Part shown: positions 29,901 to 39,315 of the stretch, in pieces
Numbering within the stretch: the stretch's first letter is position 1
Layout of the letters: each line of letters begins with the position of its first letter
Assembly: GCF_000142905.1 (NCBI RefSeq)
Contig: NW_013657658.1
Coordinates: 14,998 to 78,997, forward strand
DNA from: Thecamonas trahens ATCC 50062
Taxonomy: Eukaryota > Apusozoa > Apusomonadida > Apusomonadidae
DNA: 64,000 nt
Reading direction: 5' to 3'
Program-made: the position numbers and the translations under genes
The notes under the pieces: generated by a model
The model's database searches: none
What the model was told of the DNA's origin: nothing
The model's input: the letters and a program-made list of their open reading frames with translations, nothing else

Positions 29901-30695
29901 GAGCCGAAGCTCGCGCTCGTCGAGGCTCTTGGCTCGGCCGAGCGTGCGGTTGCTGCCGACGCCGCGGGTTCGACGCCCATCCACGCCGCCGCCGCGGCCG
30001 GAGACACGGCCGTCCTCTCTGCGCTGGCGGCTCTCGTGCCGGATGCCTCAGTCGTGGCGTGGCTCACCGATGCAAGCGAGCTCTCTCCGCTCGGCGTCGC
30101 CGTCCTCTACGGGCACACCGACGCCGCGTTGCAGCTGCTGCGTCTCGGTGGGCAGCCAGTCCACGCGGTGTACTCGACCGGACTCTCGGTCCTCGCCATT
30201 GCCGCCATCCGCAATGTACCGGCAGTCGTCGACGCCATCCTCGACGCGATTGCTCTCGAGAGCGGTGATGCGCTCAGCCTCGTCCTCCAGGTGCCGCTTC
30301 ACGCCGATCACACCGCGCTCGAGCTCGCGGCTCGGCATAGCGCGTTTGGCGTCGTCGACACCCTTGTCCACCGCGCAGTCGCCGCGTCCGTCAAGGACCA
30401 CCCACCGCTCCGCCTCGTCGCCGACTCGCTCGCGCCCGCCGACCTCGTCCATCTCCTGGTCTCACTCGGCTCACCGCACGCCGTCGTGGCCAGCGTCAAG
30501 CGCTGGGCTGGCCTCGATGACACGGACGGGCCAGCAGAGGCCGTCTCGCTTGGCAAGACCATTGCTCCTTGTCCAGCGACTAGCTCGTCGACAGCCTGGT
30601 TCTGGTGGCTCGGTGCGGCTGTGGCGGTCACCAGTCTCGCCGGCATCAGCTACTGGCTTATGGCGCGCACCGCTGGCGAGCAGCGGCCGTTGTAA
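26916..30695 (+). CDS. Tail-anchored ankyrin-repeat protein
   Basis: A 1259-residue protein from the ATG at 26916 after a C-rich leader. It has about 28-30 ankyrin-type units from residue ~15 to ~1180 (repeated G.TPLH.AA-like cores such as GRSPLHYAARN, GWTPLFEAV, GLSPLHVAAL). Two acidic inserts interrupt them, including a run of Asp at about residues 886-905 encoded by GAC/GAT repeats. The only hydrophobic helix is at the very end (WFWWLGAAVAVTSLAGISYW, then a short basic tail), which predicts a tail-anchored membrane protein with the ankyrin array in the cytosol. It is likely a scaffold on an organelle surface; the partner is unknown. It ends 35 bases before the stop of the convergent RasGEF gene. 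Confidence 0.85.
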   Translation: MRRRFARRMHSAPSESMTPLTRACLVGDVDAVRQELGEPATASRELRRRNLDGRTAAFAAVLGGHGHVIKVLLEEYRLARETAALSDRFGLSLIHMAAYVRSPSLISLLIEADIMPLRPDKAHRSPLHLALTPAAAARVSVAASSSAASAVAPLAGDTPQGPGDSRLAWLHLLLDTDGIDVNGKDANGVTPLMMAVLLDDVDIVKVLLAASGDIELCDARGRNIFHYAAYGGFRVYSFLTAVATPAQVDRMLAAPDACGALPISAAIAALHLDVVVDLVDVRGFRVDTLDARGRSLLYTAAAAASGPAARKLVDRESELVIRALAARGGLLPHSPPVPHPVQIALANGDVATAQVLASELRDAGHPVDVVDAAGRSLVHYAALRGHVPAVLEALALLDAPDAPDAAPVNRADTTGITAAHMAAGAGNIPLLQAVVAQGANLAGLAASGLSPLHVAALSGHSKVVAFLLDAGVRAEARASRSAHLVTALHLAALGGARDVITAILDADKSASSSLLALPDALGRLPLHWAALGGSLPCFDALVRHADQLDARDALGMTPLALAVQCGHEEMAEQLLSRSVKLTTIDVYGRSPLHYAARNCHRDMIRALVSDDDMVPALMVPDSLGWTPLFEAVLAADERAVRILLRALDDGAASDAPAALFAPDATGASVVHIAAFAGKPGVLELLMDEVDPESAPYNAADAHGCTPLHYSVLGAARRAIAVTPGDLHPRLAVGRCGGDDSDSDTDSEPSFDSGNGGGSSDDEADALAALALAVEDSVLRVLDDAGANLDAADALGRTSLHYAALLSEPTSIAILCDLGATTTLPDARGLPPLGAAVVAGHPRAVEALLAGGAPALTRNTALETPLHLAAGKSDATLLDMLLRELLDDDDDDDDDDDDDDVDDGDDDDANTTLFEDAQMSFDAAPGSLGALVVGQSAVDVEDVWGQTALHVAAAVGSLECAELLLRAGASPDALDAVGRSPLHTALLYTRGNEAEVEPKLALVEALGSAERAVAADAAGSTPIHAAAAAGDTAVLSALAALVPDASVVAWLTDASELSPLGVAVLYGHTDAALQLLRLGGQPVHAVYSTGLSVLAIAAIRNVPAVVDAILDAIALESGDALSLVLQVPLHADHTALELAARHSAFGVVDTLVHRAVAASVKDHPPLRLVADSLAPADLVHLLVSLGSPHAVVASVKRWAGLDDTDGPAEAVSLGKTIAPCPATSSSTAWFWWLGAAVAVTSLAGISYWLMARTAGEQRPL
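29569..29616 (+). repeat. GAC/GAT codon repeat (poly-Asp)
   Basis: GAC units followed by GAT units; they encode an uninterrupted Asp run within the ankyrin gene. The same DNA repeats in two codon flavours. Confidence 0.9.
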
Positions 30696-30730
30696 AGTTC
30701 TGACATGTGCGCTGCTGGCAGGCTTTATCG

Positions 30731-33700
30731 TCAGGTCCGCGGCTCGACCTTGAGCGACTTTTGGTACAGCTCCTCGTCAGCGTCCGGGTAGGTCTGGACG
30801 GCGCGCTCGATGTCCTTCTGCAGCCACATGTGGTGTGACATCTCGACGACGACGTCGTCGTAGCCGATGTCTTGGTACCGCTGGATCTCGCGGAGGATGG
30901 CGGCGTAGCGGCGACACTTTGTAAAGTTGATGAGGCCGTCGATGGTTGACGGGTTGCCGTCCTCGGTAAATGTCAGGTCGGTGAGGTACATGCCGAGGTA
31001 GGGGATGACCGGCGGGTTGACGGCGTGGATCCGCTCGCGGAGCGCCTTCCACGACTTTGCTGACGAGAAGACGTCGACAAGGCCCTCGCGCTTGTTGTGG
31101 GTCTTGTTGTCGACCTTGGCCCATGTGACCTGCAGCCGGTAGATGGCGTTGGAGGAGAGGCCGGCGAGAATGCCCATGGTGGCGTTAAAGTTGTGTCGCT
31201 CGTACAGCTCGTGTGCGAGGTTGACCATCTTCTTGATGGCGCGCGCGCGGGCCGATGCGGCCTTGGACGCTGACTTTTCGCCGTCGCCGGCTTCCAGGAT
31301 GGTCGCCGCCACCCACGTCGACATCTTGTTGAACCGCTGGACGAGGGCGAGGACGTTGGGCGATGACTGCTCGCGGCCGTCCTTGGACCATGCCAAGCCA
31401 AAGCACTCGCGCGGCTGGATGGCCTCAAAGACGCCAAACTCGTACGAGTTGATGCACGCCGCGAGCTTGCGGACGTCGGCCTTATCAAACGACTTGACCA
31501 CGCCCGACCGCTTAGTCAGCTTCGGCAGCGTCGCCACCACGTTGAGCGAGGCCAGCCGCCGCTGCTTCTTGCTCGACGACTTGAATTTGCGAAGGACCGA
31601 GAGGAAGAGCTTGTGCTGCGACGGAACGTGAACCTTGAGAATTGACTCCATAAAGCCGCGGAGCAGCTGTCCGGCGACAGGCGCCTCGGCAAAGTCCTGC
31701 ACGTACGTAGAGACCCAAATGCGGAGAAAGTTGATGACCCGGAGCCGGATCGGCCGCACAACCTTGGCCTGGAACTCGGCCTCGTGCTCGGGCTCGAGCT
31801 TGACCGGGCACGAGATGCAGAACCGCTCCAGAATGAGCGACATGACGTCTTCGGGCTCGGCCACAGACCGGTAGGTGAGGAGAAACTCGTGCACAAACTC
31901 GGTGGCCGGATACGTTGGAAACGTCAGGTGCTGCACCAGGTGCGGCAACGTGGCGGCCTTGATCTTGGGCTCGGGCGACGTCAGCGTGTCCGGCATAAAC
32001 TTGATAAACGGCGAGTCGGCCACCGTCGTGTGCTCCGCGAGGAGCGTGGCAAGCATGGCAGCCGACGAAAAGCCGGCGCCGCCTGTACCGTCCTCGCTAC
32101 GCAGGAGCGACATCGTCAGCCGTGCTCGCCCCTGCTCGCGCTCCACCATCAGCAACATGATCTCCGACTTGATCCGCGCTTCCATGGCGTCCACCAAGCC
32201 AGTCTCGTTGGCGGCGTTGGCCACCGCTGCCTCGGCCCGCTCTCGCTGCACCTCTGCCAGCGGTAGCGGCGAGAGCTGCGGCTCCACCTCGGGCACCTCC
32301 ACAAGCCTCACGGTCTTACGGCCATCGGTCGGCCAGCTGACAACGCCGCCGTCCGATGCCTTGTCGCCGGCACCGAGCGATTCCACCTCCAGATCGGGCC
32401 CGTACTCGCGGAGTCTGGCGAGCGCGTCCTCGCGCGCAGCCAGCAGCTTGCGCCGGCTCACCAGCAGCTCTGCGTGCGACTCCAGGAGCTGGTGAGTGCG
32501 GGCGAGCGCCGCCTGGACTCCGCTCGCTCGCGGGACGAGCGCCTCTAGGTCCGGCTCCAACGCCGCCACCTTAGCCCGCAGCTTGGCCAGCCGCTGCGCC
32601 GCCACATCGGCCGACGCCTCCAGCCGTGCAATCGTCAGCCGCGCCTGCACAATCGAGAGCACGTCCTCGGGCGTCACCGTGAGGTGCTGGTAGTCCTGGC
32701 TCAGAAGCCGCTCGGTCTCGGCCTTGACCGACGCCACCTCCGCCCGAAGCTCTGTGATGCCGGCCTGCAGCGCCGCATCCTGCTCGGTGAGGACGGCGGC
32801 TTCGGCGTCACCGCGCCGGAGAGGCACACCGCCACCAGCCGCGGGCGTCGCGACCTCGGCGTCGGCCACAAACGCCTCCACCTGGGCCAACCCACGCTCC
32901 AGCCACGCCTTGTGGCTCCGCAGCATGTCATTCTGACGGTGCCACGCCGCCGACGCTCGGTTTGCTTCGGTCAGCGCACGCACCTGCTGCACAAGCGACG
33001 ACTTGGTTGCCATCAGCTCGGCGTACCTTGTCGATGCCGCCTCGCGCTGCTCGGCAAGCTCGGCAATCGCCGTCTGAGTCGCGTTGCGCGACGCCTTGAG
33101 CTCGACTACCCGTGTCTGCGTCGCCTCGAGCGCTGTCTGCACATGCTTGTTCTGCCGCTCCCACATCTTGGCGTTCTCCACAGATGCCGCCGCCGCCGCG
33201 TACGAGTCTCGCAACGCCTCGGCATCAGCCTCGAGCTGCAGCGCCGTGTCCACCAGCGTCGTCTTTTCTGCCACATTAGCCTCCACCTCGGCCTCTAGTT
33301 CGGCAACTTTGGCCTTGGCTTCCTCCAGCGAGCTCGTCTTGCGGGTGATCGCCAGCTTGGCCGCCACCTTTTCCAGCACCACCACTCGTTGCGTCGACAC
33401 CAGCGTCCGCATCAGTTGCAGCTGCCCACATGCCCACAGTAAAATGCCGTTAGTGACGTCATGCCGTGCCCATCCCCGCACCGTGGTCATCGGTCACCGA
33501 TACCCATTGCAAATCGTTTGCCCGTCCGCGCGTGCGCGTGAGTTGCTCCCGCCCCGGCGCTCGCCCGCCTCCCGCCTACCCACCCTCCCACCCTCCACCA
33601 ACACTCCCGTACGGCCCCCCTTCCCCCGCTCCCCCCTCCGCCCACCCTTCCACTCTCATGATATGTGCCACGGTACGTCAACCACCCTCTTTGGTGGTTA

Positions 33701-34175
33701 CAGCCGTCCGGGAGGCGGGCAGGGGGGTGGCGTCAGCACAGGCAACAGGTTCAGCAAAAAGCCGTCAGCAACAGGTGGGTGATCTGATCATAACCCCCGC
33801 TTGCCGCCCCTCTCCCCCCCCCCCGCCCCCCGCCCCCCCGCCCCCTCCCCTTCCCCTCCCCCTCCCCTTCCCCCCTTCCTGCTGCACGTAGAGGCGTACA
33901 TGTTCCTCGTTCTGCACGGGGATGGTGGAGAACCTCGCTTCATCCCGCTCTTCCAGTTGGAGCAAGAGGGCTTCATTGGCAGAGCGAAGAGCCTCAGCTT
34001 TGGCTTTGGACTCTTTGTAGTCGTCGACAATGGCTTGGATACGGGTACGGAGTTGGACCTTGGACTGGGTGAAGGAGGCCTGGACAGAGGACAGTTCTGC
34101 CTGAAGGCGTGCATTCTCCTCCCGCAACTCTTTCATACTACTCTCTTCTACTGCTGCCATCTCGGCTGCACCCAC
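30731..34175 (-). CDS. Coiled-coil RasGEF protein
   Basis: Exon 2 (33421-30731) carries a long coiled coil (to about residue 450 of the spliced product). A RasGEF N-terminal module follows (TFPTYPATEFVHEFLLTYRS). The catalytic RasGEF domain comes next (FNKMSTWVAATIL, ... INSYEFG..., and the signature NPPVIPYLGMYLTDLTF). A separate frame upstream (34175-33900) encodes more coiled coil (KELREENARLQ...). A donor GTACGC at 33899 and an acceptor CAG at 33422, with a CTAAC branch-like sequence about 30 bases before it, join them in phase to ~988 residues. The first Met could also be at 34160. Role: GDP-GTP exchange on a Ras-type GTPase. If the splice is wrong, the RasGEF starts at 33412 or 33490 and the upstream coiled coil is a separate small gene. 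Confidence 0.85.
33422..33899 (-). other. Predicted 478-base intron in the RasGEF gene
   Basis: Donor GTACGC followed within ~20 bases by a long G-rich run on the sense strand; acceptor GGGCAG preceded by CTAAC. Phase 0 on both sides. It contains a palindrome TGACGTCA at 33454-33461. Confidence 0.6.
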
Positions 34176-34452
34176 CGGAGTTGCGTGTCACTGGCTTGTT
34201 GTCGTCTCGGCCGCCTGTCGCCTGTCACCTTCCGCCTGCCGCCTGCCGCCCGCCCGCCTGCCCGCCTGTTGCTCACTCTCCCGCTCCCTTTTCTGATTTC
34301 TTGCCATTTTGAGCTCCTTCACTTGGACAGAGGCCAATATGTGGGTGGTAATTGGGGGGGGTGATGGGAGGTACCTGCCGCAGTGGCAGCGTACGGCGAT
34401 TGGGGGGAGAGGGAGCGGGAGGGGTGCGTGCGTGCGCCGCCGCAATCAAGGC

Positions 34453-35202
34453 TCACAGGACGTTGTGATCGAGGGTGTGTGCGTTGACAAAGCCCGCCTC
34501 GCCGAACGGCAGGAGCTTAAAGACAATCTTGCCGACGAGGAGACCCATGGGGACGGGGCCCATGGAGCGCGAGTCTGTCGAGTTGGCCAGATTGTCGCCC
34601 TGCAGCCACACGTGGCCCGGCGGGATGCGGATGACCGAACTGGAGACGGTGGGATCGACCATGACCACATCCCCGGGCAGACCAAGCAAGCGCTTGCACA
34701 TGCGCATCTTGGGATCAGAAGGCGACTTGAAGACCACGATGTCTCCCACCTCGATGTCTCCAAAGGTCACTGCCAGATGTGAGGTCACCACCACATCGCC
34801 CTCTACGTTAAAAGTGGGCAGCATTGATGGGCCGGAGCACTACCCTCGGTGCGAGTATGTCCGATGCGGATGCCGATAGGTGGTGGTGTTGTCGCCGTAG
34901 CCGGGAGCCGATGCGCGATATCGATACGCCATTGCCGATGCCGATGCCGATGCCGATGCCGATGCCGATGCCGATGCCGATGCCGATGCCGATGCCGATG
35001 CCGATGCCGATGCCACTCGATGAGTCCCCTCTACTCTCCCCCTCCCCCCTCCCCCTCTCCCCCCCCCCCCCCCCCCCCCCTCCCCACTACGTACCACCGT
35101 GATGTCAAAGACGTGCTCGGCAAGGGCGAGAAACCAGGCCGTGGCCAGCGCCGTGGAGCGGAACAGCGACCAAGCTGCTGCTCCCGGTGGACTCGCCATC
35201 AC
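34453..35202 (-). CDS. IMP1: Mitochondrial inner membrane protease subunit 1 (signal peptidase I family)
   Basis: Exon 2 (34839-34453) begins after a TAG acceptor and reads CSGPSMLPTF. Exon 1 (35202-35095) encodes 36 residues with one hydrophobic helix ending EHVFDITV and a GTACGT donor. Spliced in phase 0 they give 164 residues, the normal length. The catalytic Ser is S41 in GPSM and the general-base Lys is K85 in CKRLLGLPGD; the later GDN.ANSTDSR box is also present. The enzyme removes sorting peptides from proteins at the outer face of the inner mitochondrial membrane, usually as a dimer with IMP2. A reading frame that starts at the internal Met (34824) would lose the catalytic Ser. The 255-base intron contains a hexamer repeat and a long C run. 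Upstream Met 35199 is an alternative start. Confidence 0.88.
34840..35094 (-). other. Predicted 255-base intron in IMP1
   Basis: GTACGTAGTGGGGAGG at the donor, then a run of about 20 G on the sense strand, then a GATGCC-type hexamer array, ending in TAG. Splicing restores the CSGPSM catalytic motif. Confidence 0.8.
34934..35014 (+). repeat. GCCGAT hexanucleotide repeat (~13 units)
   Basis: A nearly perfect tandem hexamer inside the IMP1 intron. Frames across it give Ala-Ser, Met-Pro or Arg-Cys repeats that are not real proteins. Confidence 0.92.
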
Positions 35203-35666
35203 TCACACCTTCCACCCTCTTGTGCGGTAGTGGGATGGGCGAGAGAGGCGTGTGTCGGTCTTGGGCCCGGACTCGCTTTTGCTCTCGGTGTCGGTCTCGG
35301 CCACCGCGACGCGGCAATGACCGACGGCCGCCGTCGCGCAGTCGACGACGACTTGACAATCTACGCGCTGATCTTTGCCGCCACTGACCGCATCCAAGGC
35401 AAAGGCGTTGCGCTCGCGGTTCCAGCTCGCAAATACTGGAAGCGCCATGGTCGATGGCAAGGATACAACTCATACGACGTATGTGCTATGTGCCATTGAT
35501 GCCGGCTGCACAGATGGCTGTGATGAAGGCCGAAAGGTCACACACACAGCTGCGCAATGAGGGATCCAAAAGGTATGCGTGTATTTGTTGCCTCCATGAG
35601 CTCACGGGTACAGTTGATGTGGAAATCACTGCAGCGAGACGCTATGAGCGGCGACTATCGCGGTGG
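35203..35666. other. Spacer upstream of IMP1
   Basis: It lies between the IMP1 start and the 3' end of a gene on the same strand. Short open frames exist on both strands but none has a recognisable product. GC content falls towards 35500-35650. Confidence 0.5.
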
Positions 35667-36585
35667 CTAGCCCGAGTGATTCGGTATCGCCACGGACGAG
35701 GCCTTGGCCCGATTGCGGTCGTGATAAGCCTTGGCCTCTTGGGCAAACATCTTCTCCACGGCCTCACCGATGTGGCGCTTGCTACCCAGGCGGGTATCGG
35801 CCGAAGTGGGCTGCTCTCTGCTTTTCGGCGTCTTGTGGTCATGCTTGATAGCGCTCCCTTCGCACTGATCTGATGAGCGTCGTGAAGACGTGGCCGGTTG
35901 GGAACGTTGCCGTTGATACGCCGATAGGCATTCATTTTGCCAAAGCGCACACGGTACTCCACATCCAGTGTTCTCGTCAAGGCGCGAGACTTGCGGCCAC
36001 TGCAAAATGGAGGACAAGAAGATTGCCACATTCTCCTCGATCCGAGCAATGGGCGGCTGCTCGAACAGTGACAGGCGCTGGCAAACCCTGCACCGAGCGT
36101 CAGCATCCCTTGCGCGGAGTTGGCCTTGGAAGTCAAGGGCCGTCAACAGCGGGCGCTCCTCGAGGTTAGGAAAACGAGAAGGCCGCATGGGCGTGTCAGT
36201 GCTGCCGACACCGGCCGCAAGGTTCTGCTGCAAGTGCCCAGCCGCGGGAACCTCAGAGTTCGCTAGCTCGACATCATCGGTGACGGAGCCTGCCGTCGCG
36301 CTCGCGGTCTCCACCGAGGCCGCCGCGTGCAGCGTCTTTTGCTCCGAGCGCACCTGATTGGGATTGATGGCCATACCAGACAAGAAGAATGAGATGAGTA
36401 CGTCGAGTAGCGGCTACTGAAGGCTGTAGGCGACCTGTCGCGTAGCTCACCACCTCTGCCGACGTCACACTCTCGGCAAAAAAGGCGCACGGTTTTCTAG
36501 CCGCAGCGGATGCTCGTAACACAGCAGCTACAGTGTGATATCGCCCCACACAAGTCGCCACCCGTTGCAAGAACATCATCCTCAT
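35667..36585 (-). CDS. Unknown protein with mitochondrial-type N-terminus
   Basis: Exon 1 (36585-36451) starts MRMMFLQRVATCVGRY, basic, hydroxylated and free of acidic residues for ~35 positions, a typical mitochondrial targeting signal. A GTGAGC donor at 36450 and a TAG acceptor at 36414 define a 37-base intron. Exon 2 (36413-35667) continues PLLDVLISFFLSGM, a short hydrophobic stretch, then a soluble part with CRVC and later a helical end (GEAVEKMFAQEAKAYHDR). The total is about 293 residues. I do not recognise the family. GC and codon bias are weaker than in neighbours. The start (36585, or 36579/36609) nearly meets that of the divergent gene at 36608. Confidence 0.5.
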
Positions 36586-36607
36586 GGTCAAGTCCCGCCC
36601 CAACACC

Positions 36608-37234
36608 ATGTCGGAGCAGACAAGGCGCGCGCAGCGTGGCCGTGGTTCTCGTCATGGTACCCGCAGCAAGTTCAGCAGGCTGTTGCAAGTCATCTTTCCC
36701 CACACCATGGACAAGACTGCGAGGAACACGCGGAAAACGGCGCTCATGCGGGCTATCAAGGAGGCTGCAACCGGTGAGGTCGTCGCCACCATCGACGAGC
36801 TGACATCCGGCCTGCGGTCGTTGCTCGTCGCCGACTCGTCGACGGCACAGCTCGCCGGAGCACTACTGACTCCGGATGTTTGCGCAGGCCTTGTCCAGGG
36901 ATACGCTTTCGAGCCATGCGTCCGCGCCGTGAACCACGATGTGAGTCGCGCAGCCATCGCGCACGAGGTGAACACCACCGGGCGCATCCCGATCAAGAGG
37001 TTTGTGGACGAGGCGTGCGTCCGTCACCACCGCATCAACCACATCAGGGTCAAGCGCGAGAAGATGAAACCGAAGTACGCTGGCAAGGACGACATGACCA
37101 TCGAGGACGAGCTGGCACCATCCGTTGAGGATGTTCAAACTTCGATTGCGGTCATCAAGAGCAGCTTTGAAGGCAGTGCCCAGATCTTGCGCGATGCAAC
37201 TACGTCTCCGCCCCCACCATCGGGCGCCGCCTAG
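36608..37234 (+). CDS. Unknown basic protein
   Basis: A 208-residue protein from the ATG at 36608 (MSEQTRRAQRGRG); an ATG at 36584 would add eight residues. The N-terminus is Arg-rich and could be a nucleic-acid-binding or targeting tail. The middle (MRAIKEAATGEVVATIDEL ... LLTPDVCAGLVQGYAFEPCVRAVN) looks like a folded helical domain. The end is acidic, then Pro-rich. No family recognised. It shares a very short divergent promoter region with the putative mitochondrial gene on the other strand. Confidence 0.55.
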   Translation: MSEQTRRAQRGRGSRHGTRSKFSRLLQVIFPHTMDKTARNTRKTALMRAIKEAATGEVVATIDELTSGLRSLLVADSSTAQLAGALLTPDVCAGLVQGYAFEPCVRAVNHDVSRAAIAHEVNTTGRIPIKRFVDEACVRHHRINHIRVKREKMKPKYAGKDDMTIEDELAPSVEDVQTSIAVIKSSFEGSAQILRDATTSPPPPSGAA

Positions 37235-37563
37235 CGTTTGCGAGATCCCGCGCAACTAGGGCAAAGCAACAATCACGCACCCGATCCGTCCACCTCCCTT
37301 TCATCCCCTCCCCTTCCATCACCCCGATCAAATCCCTTTTCTCTCTCCCCCTTCTGCCCTGCTCCCTCAGACTCCCCCCCCCCCTTCCCCCCTTCCCCCC
37401 CCTTCCCCCTCACCCCCACCCCAGATCCCGACACCTCCCCCCCACCCCCGTCCCCTCCGCCCCTCCCCTTCCACAGGCCGACCTCCCCTCCTCCACCCCC
37501 CCCTAACCCCCCTCTCCACCCCACCCCCCTCTCCCATTACCTCCACCACCAACAGGAGTAGTC
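37235..37563. other. C-rich spacer before DPH2
   Basis: Nearly continuous C/T-rich sequence on the plus strand with many runs of C, ending in CCACCACCAACAGG just before the ATG at 37564. It is probably a leader; the CAGG could also be a splice acceptor. No gene is seen. Confidence 0.6.
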
Positions 37564-39294
37564 ATGCTGCGACAGGGCGAGCTTGTGAATGTCCCCACCG
37601 AGGAGCATACGCCCGGCCAGACGGCGTTCTCATCCCAGAGCCAACCGGGCGAGGGGAGGACGACCGAGGTGGTACTTCATTCTCAAGGCATGTGGGCCAG
37701 TGATGGAAGTGATCGACCTGCTTTGGTGCCGGAGAAGGATCTGACCCAGTTTGATGCTCATTGGGAGAATGTCCGCGTCGCACAGTGGCTGGAAGAGGTA
37801 CTTGGTGGAGAGCCTGGTGTCGTCGCCTTGCAGTTCCCTGACCATCTCGTGGCCCACGCTCCATCGGTGGCGGCGAGGATGGCTTCGCTGGTCGCCGACT
37901 CGGTGGAGATCGTGGTCCTGGCGGATTCGGCTTACTCGGGATGCTGTGTGGACGAGGTGGCGGCTGAGCATGCGCTGGCCAAGGCTCTGGTCCACTACGG
38001 CGAGGCCTGCCTCACCGCCACCCTCCGCCTTCCGGTCTGCTACGTCTTCTGTGCCCGCGATGTGCCGGCCGATGAGGTGGCTACTCTTGCCGAGGCCACG
38101 GCGGCTGCGGTGCCCGATGGCGTGCGTTCGCTAGTGGTGGCGTACGAGTTGTCACTGGCGGCGCCCGCCGCGGCCATCGCTGCGGCGCTGACGGCGGCGT
38201 CGCTCGCGTCAGAGGTAGTGTTCATGGACGCGCGCGCGCCTACTGACGACGCCGCCGATGTGGCCGATGGTGACAGTGAGGGCGTGACGTACGCTATGGG
38301 CGGCTTCTCGTTCACGCTGGCGCACAAGCTTGACGCCAGTGCCGACGCGGTGGTGTTTGTGGGCGCCGGTAAGGCGGCAGACTCCAAGCTCTTTACCGCG
38401 CTACAGCTCAACCACCCGGGCTTGCGGTTTGTGACAGTAGACGTCGACGCCGGGACCGCCGCGCTCTGCACCGGCTCGACGTCGCGGGCGCTGATGAAGC
38501 GGTACATGCTGATCGAAAAGGTCAAGTCTGCCGAGGTCATCGGCCTCCTAGTGGGCACCCTTGCCGTCGGCCCGTACCTGGAGATGCTCGACGAGCTGCG
38601 TGCGCTCATCGAGGCTGCAGGGCGGTCGTACTACACGTTCTGCGTGGGCAAGGTCAATGTGCCCAAGCTCGCCAACTTTACCGAGGTCGACGTCTTTGTG
38701 GTCGTCTCGTGCCCACTGACTGCGCTCATCGACTCGCGTGAGTACATCAAGCCGCTGGTCACCCCGTTTGAGGCTTTTCTCGCCCTCACCCCGGGCGCCG
38801 AGTGGACCGGTGAGTACTCAACCGACTTTGAGCAGACACTTGCAGTCATCGAGGCTGCCGATGCGGCGGCCGACGGGCCGACCGGCGCTGCTGTTGACGG
38901 TGGAGCCGACGCCGACGCCGACGATGACGGCGAGCACTTGGTCACCTCGCTCTCGTCCGGTTCGGGCAAGGCCTCGATCCGTGCCTTCTCAATCCGCAAG
39001 AAGCACGCCAAGGGAGCAAGCAGTGGCACCGCAGCCCGCTCCTCGGCGGCGGCCTCGTCCTCGGACGCCATCATCTCGCGGTCCGAGGCCAAGCGCCAGC
39101 TTGCCCAGACTGACGGGAGTGGCGCGGCGGCGGCGACGTTTGCGGCCCGGACCTGGCGCGGCATCCAGGCCGACGGCAACGCTGCCGACGACGCGGAGGG
39201 CGAGAGCAACGCCCCGGCCATGATTGAGGCTGGCCGCTCAGGCCGCGCCGCAAAGTATGCGGCCGAGGGCAGCGGCCTTGCTGGCAGCGAGTAG
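37564..39294 (+). CDS. DPH2: Diphthamide biosynthesis protein 2
   Basis: A 576-residue protein, close to the usual size for eukaryotic DPH2. Family marks are LQFPDHLVAHAP, the cysteine segment DSAYSGCCVDEVAAEH (about residues 120-135), YYTFCVGKVNVPKLANF, and FTEVDVFVVVSCPLTALIDSRE with a late Cys. The C-terminus has TWRGI and GRSGRAAKY. With DPH1 it forms the iron-sulfur enzyme that starts diphthamide formation on elongation factor 2. An acidic insert (~440-470) is extra. Its stop is 21 bases from the stop of the convergent RPEL gene. Confidence 0.88.
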   Translation: MLRQGELVNVPTEEHTPGQTAFSSQSQPGEGRTTEVVLHSQGMWASDGSDRPALVPEKDLTQFDAHWENVRVAQWLEEVLGGEPGVVALQFPDHLVAHAPSVAARMASLVADSVEIVVLADSAYSGCCVDEVAAEHALAKALVHYGEACLTATLRLPVCYVFCARDVPADEVATLAEATAAAVPDGVRSLVVAYELSLAAPAAAIAAALTAASLASEVVFMDARAPTDDAADVADGDSEGVTYAMGGFSFTLAHKLDASADAVVFVGAGKAADSKLFTALQLNHPGLRFVTVDVDAGTAALCTGSTSRALMKRYMLIEKVKSAEVIGLLVGTLAVGPYLEMLDELRALIEAAGRSYYTFCVGKVNVPKLANFTEVDVFVVVSCPLTALIDSREYIKPLVTPFEAFLALTPGAEWTGEYSTDFEQTLAVIEAADAAADGPTGAAVDGGADADADDDGEHLVTSLSSGSGKASIRAFSIRKKHAKGASSGTAARSSAAASSSDAIISRSEAKRQLAQTDGSGAAAATFAARTWRGIQADGNAADDAEGESNAPAMIEAGRSGRAAKYAAEGSGLAGSE

Positions 39295-39315
39295 TACGGC
39301 CGGCTTTATTGCTGT

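Noticed and set aside
33454-33461. TGACGTCA palindrome, a CRE/ATF-like promoter site
   Set aside because: It falls inside the predicted RasGEF intron next to a branch-like CTAAC and an acceptor, so a promoter role has no support; a single 8-base match is weak.
34849-35499. Plus-strand frame with Arg-Cys repeats
   Set aside because: It only translates the GCCGAT hexamer array of the IMP1 intron and the C run.
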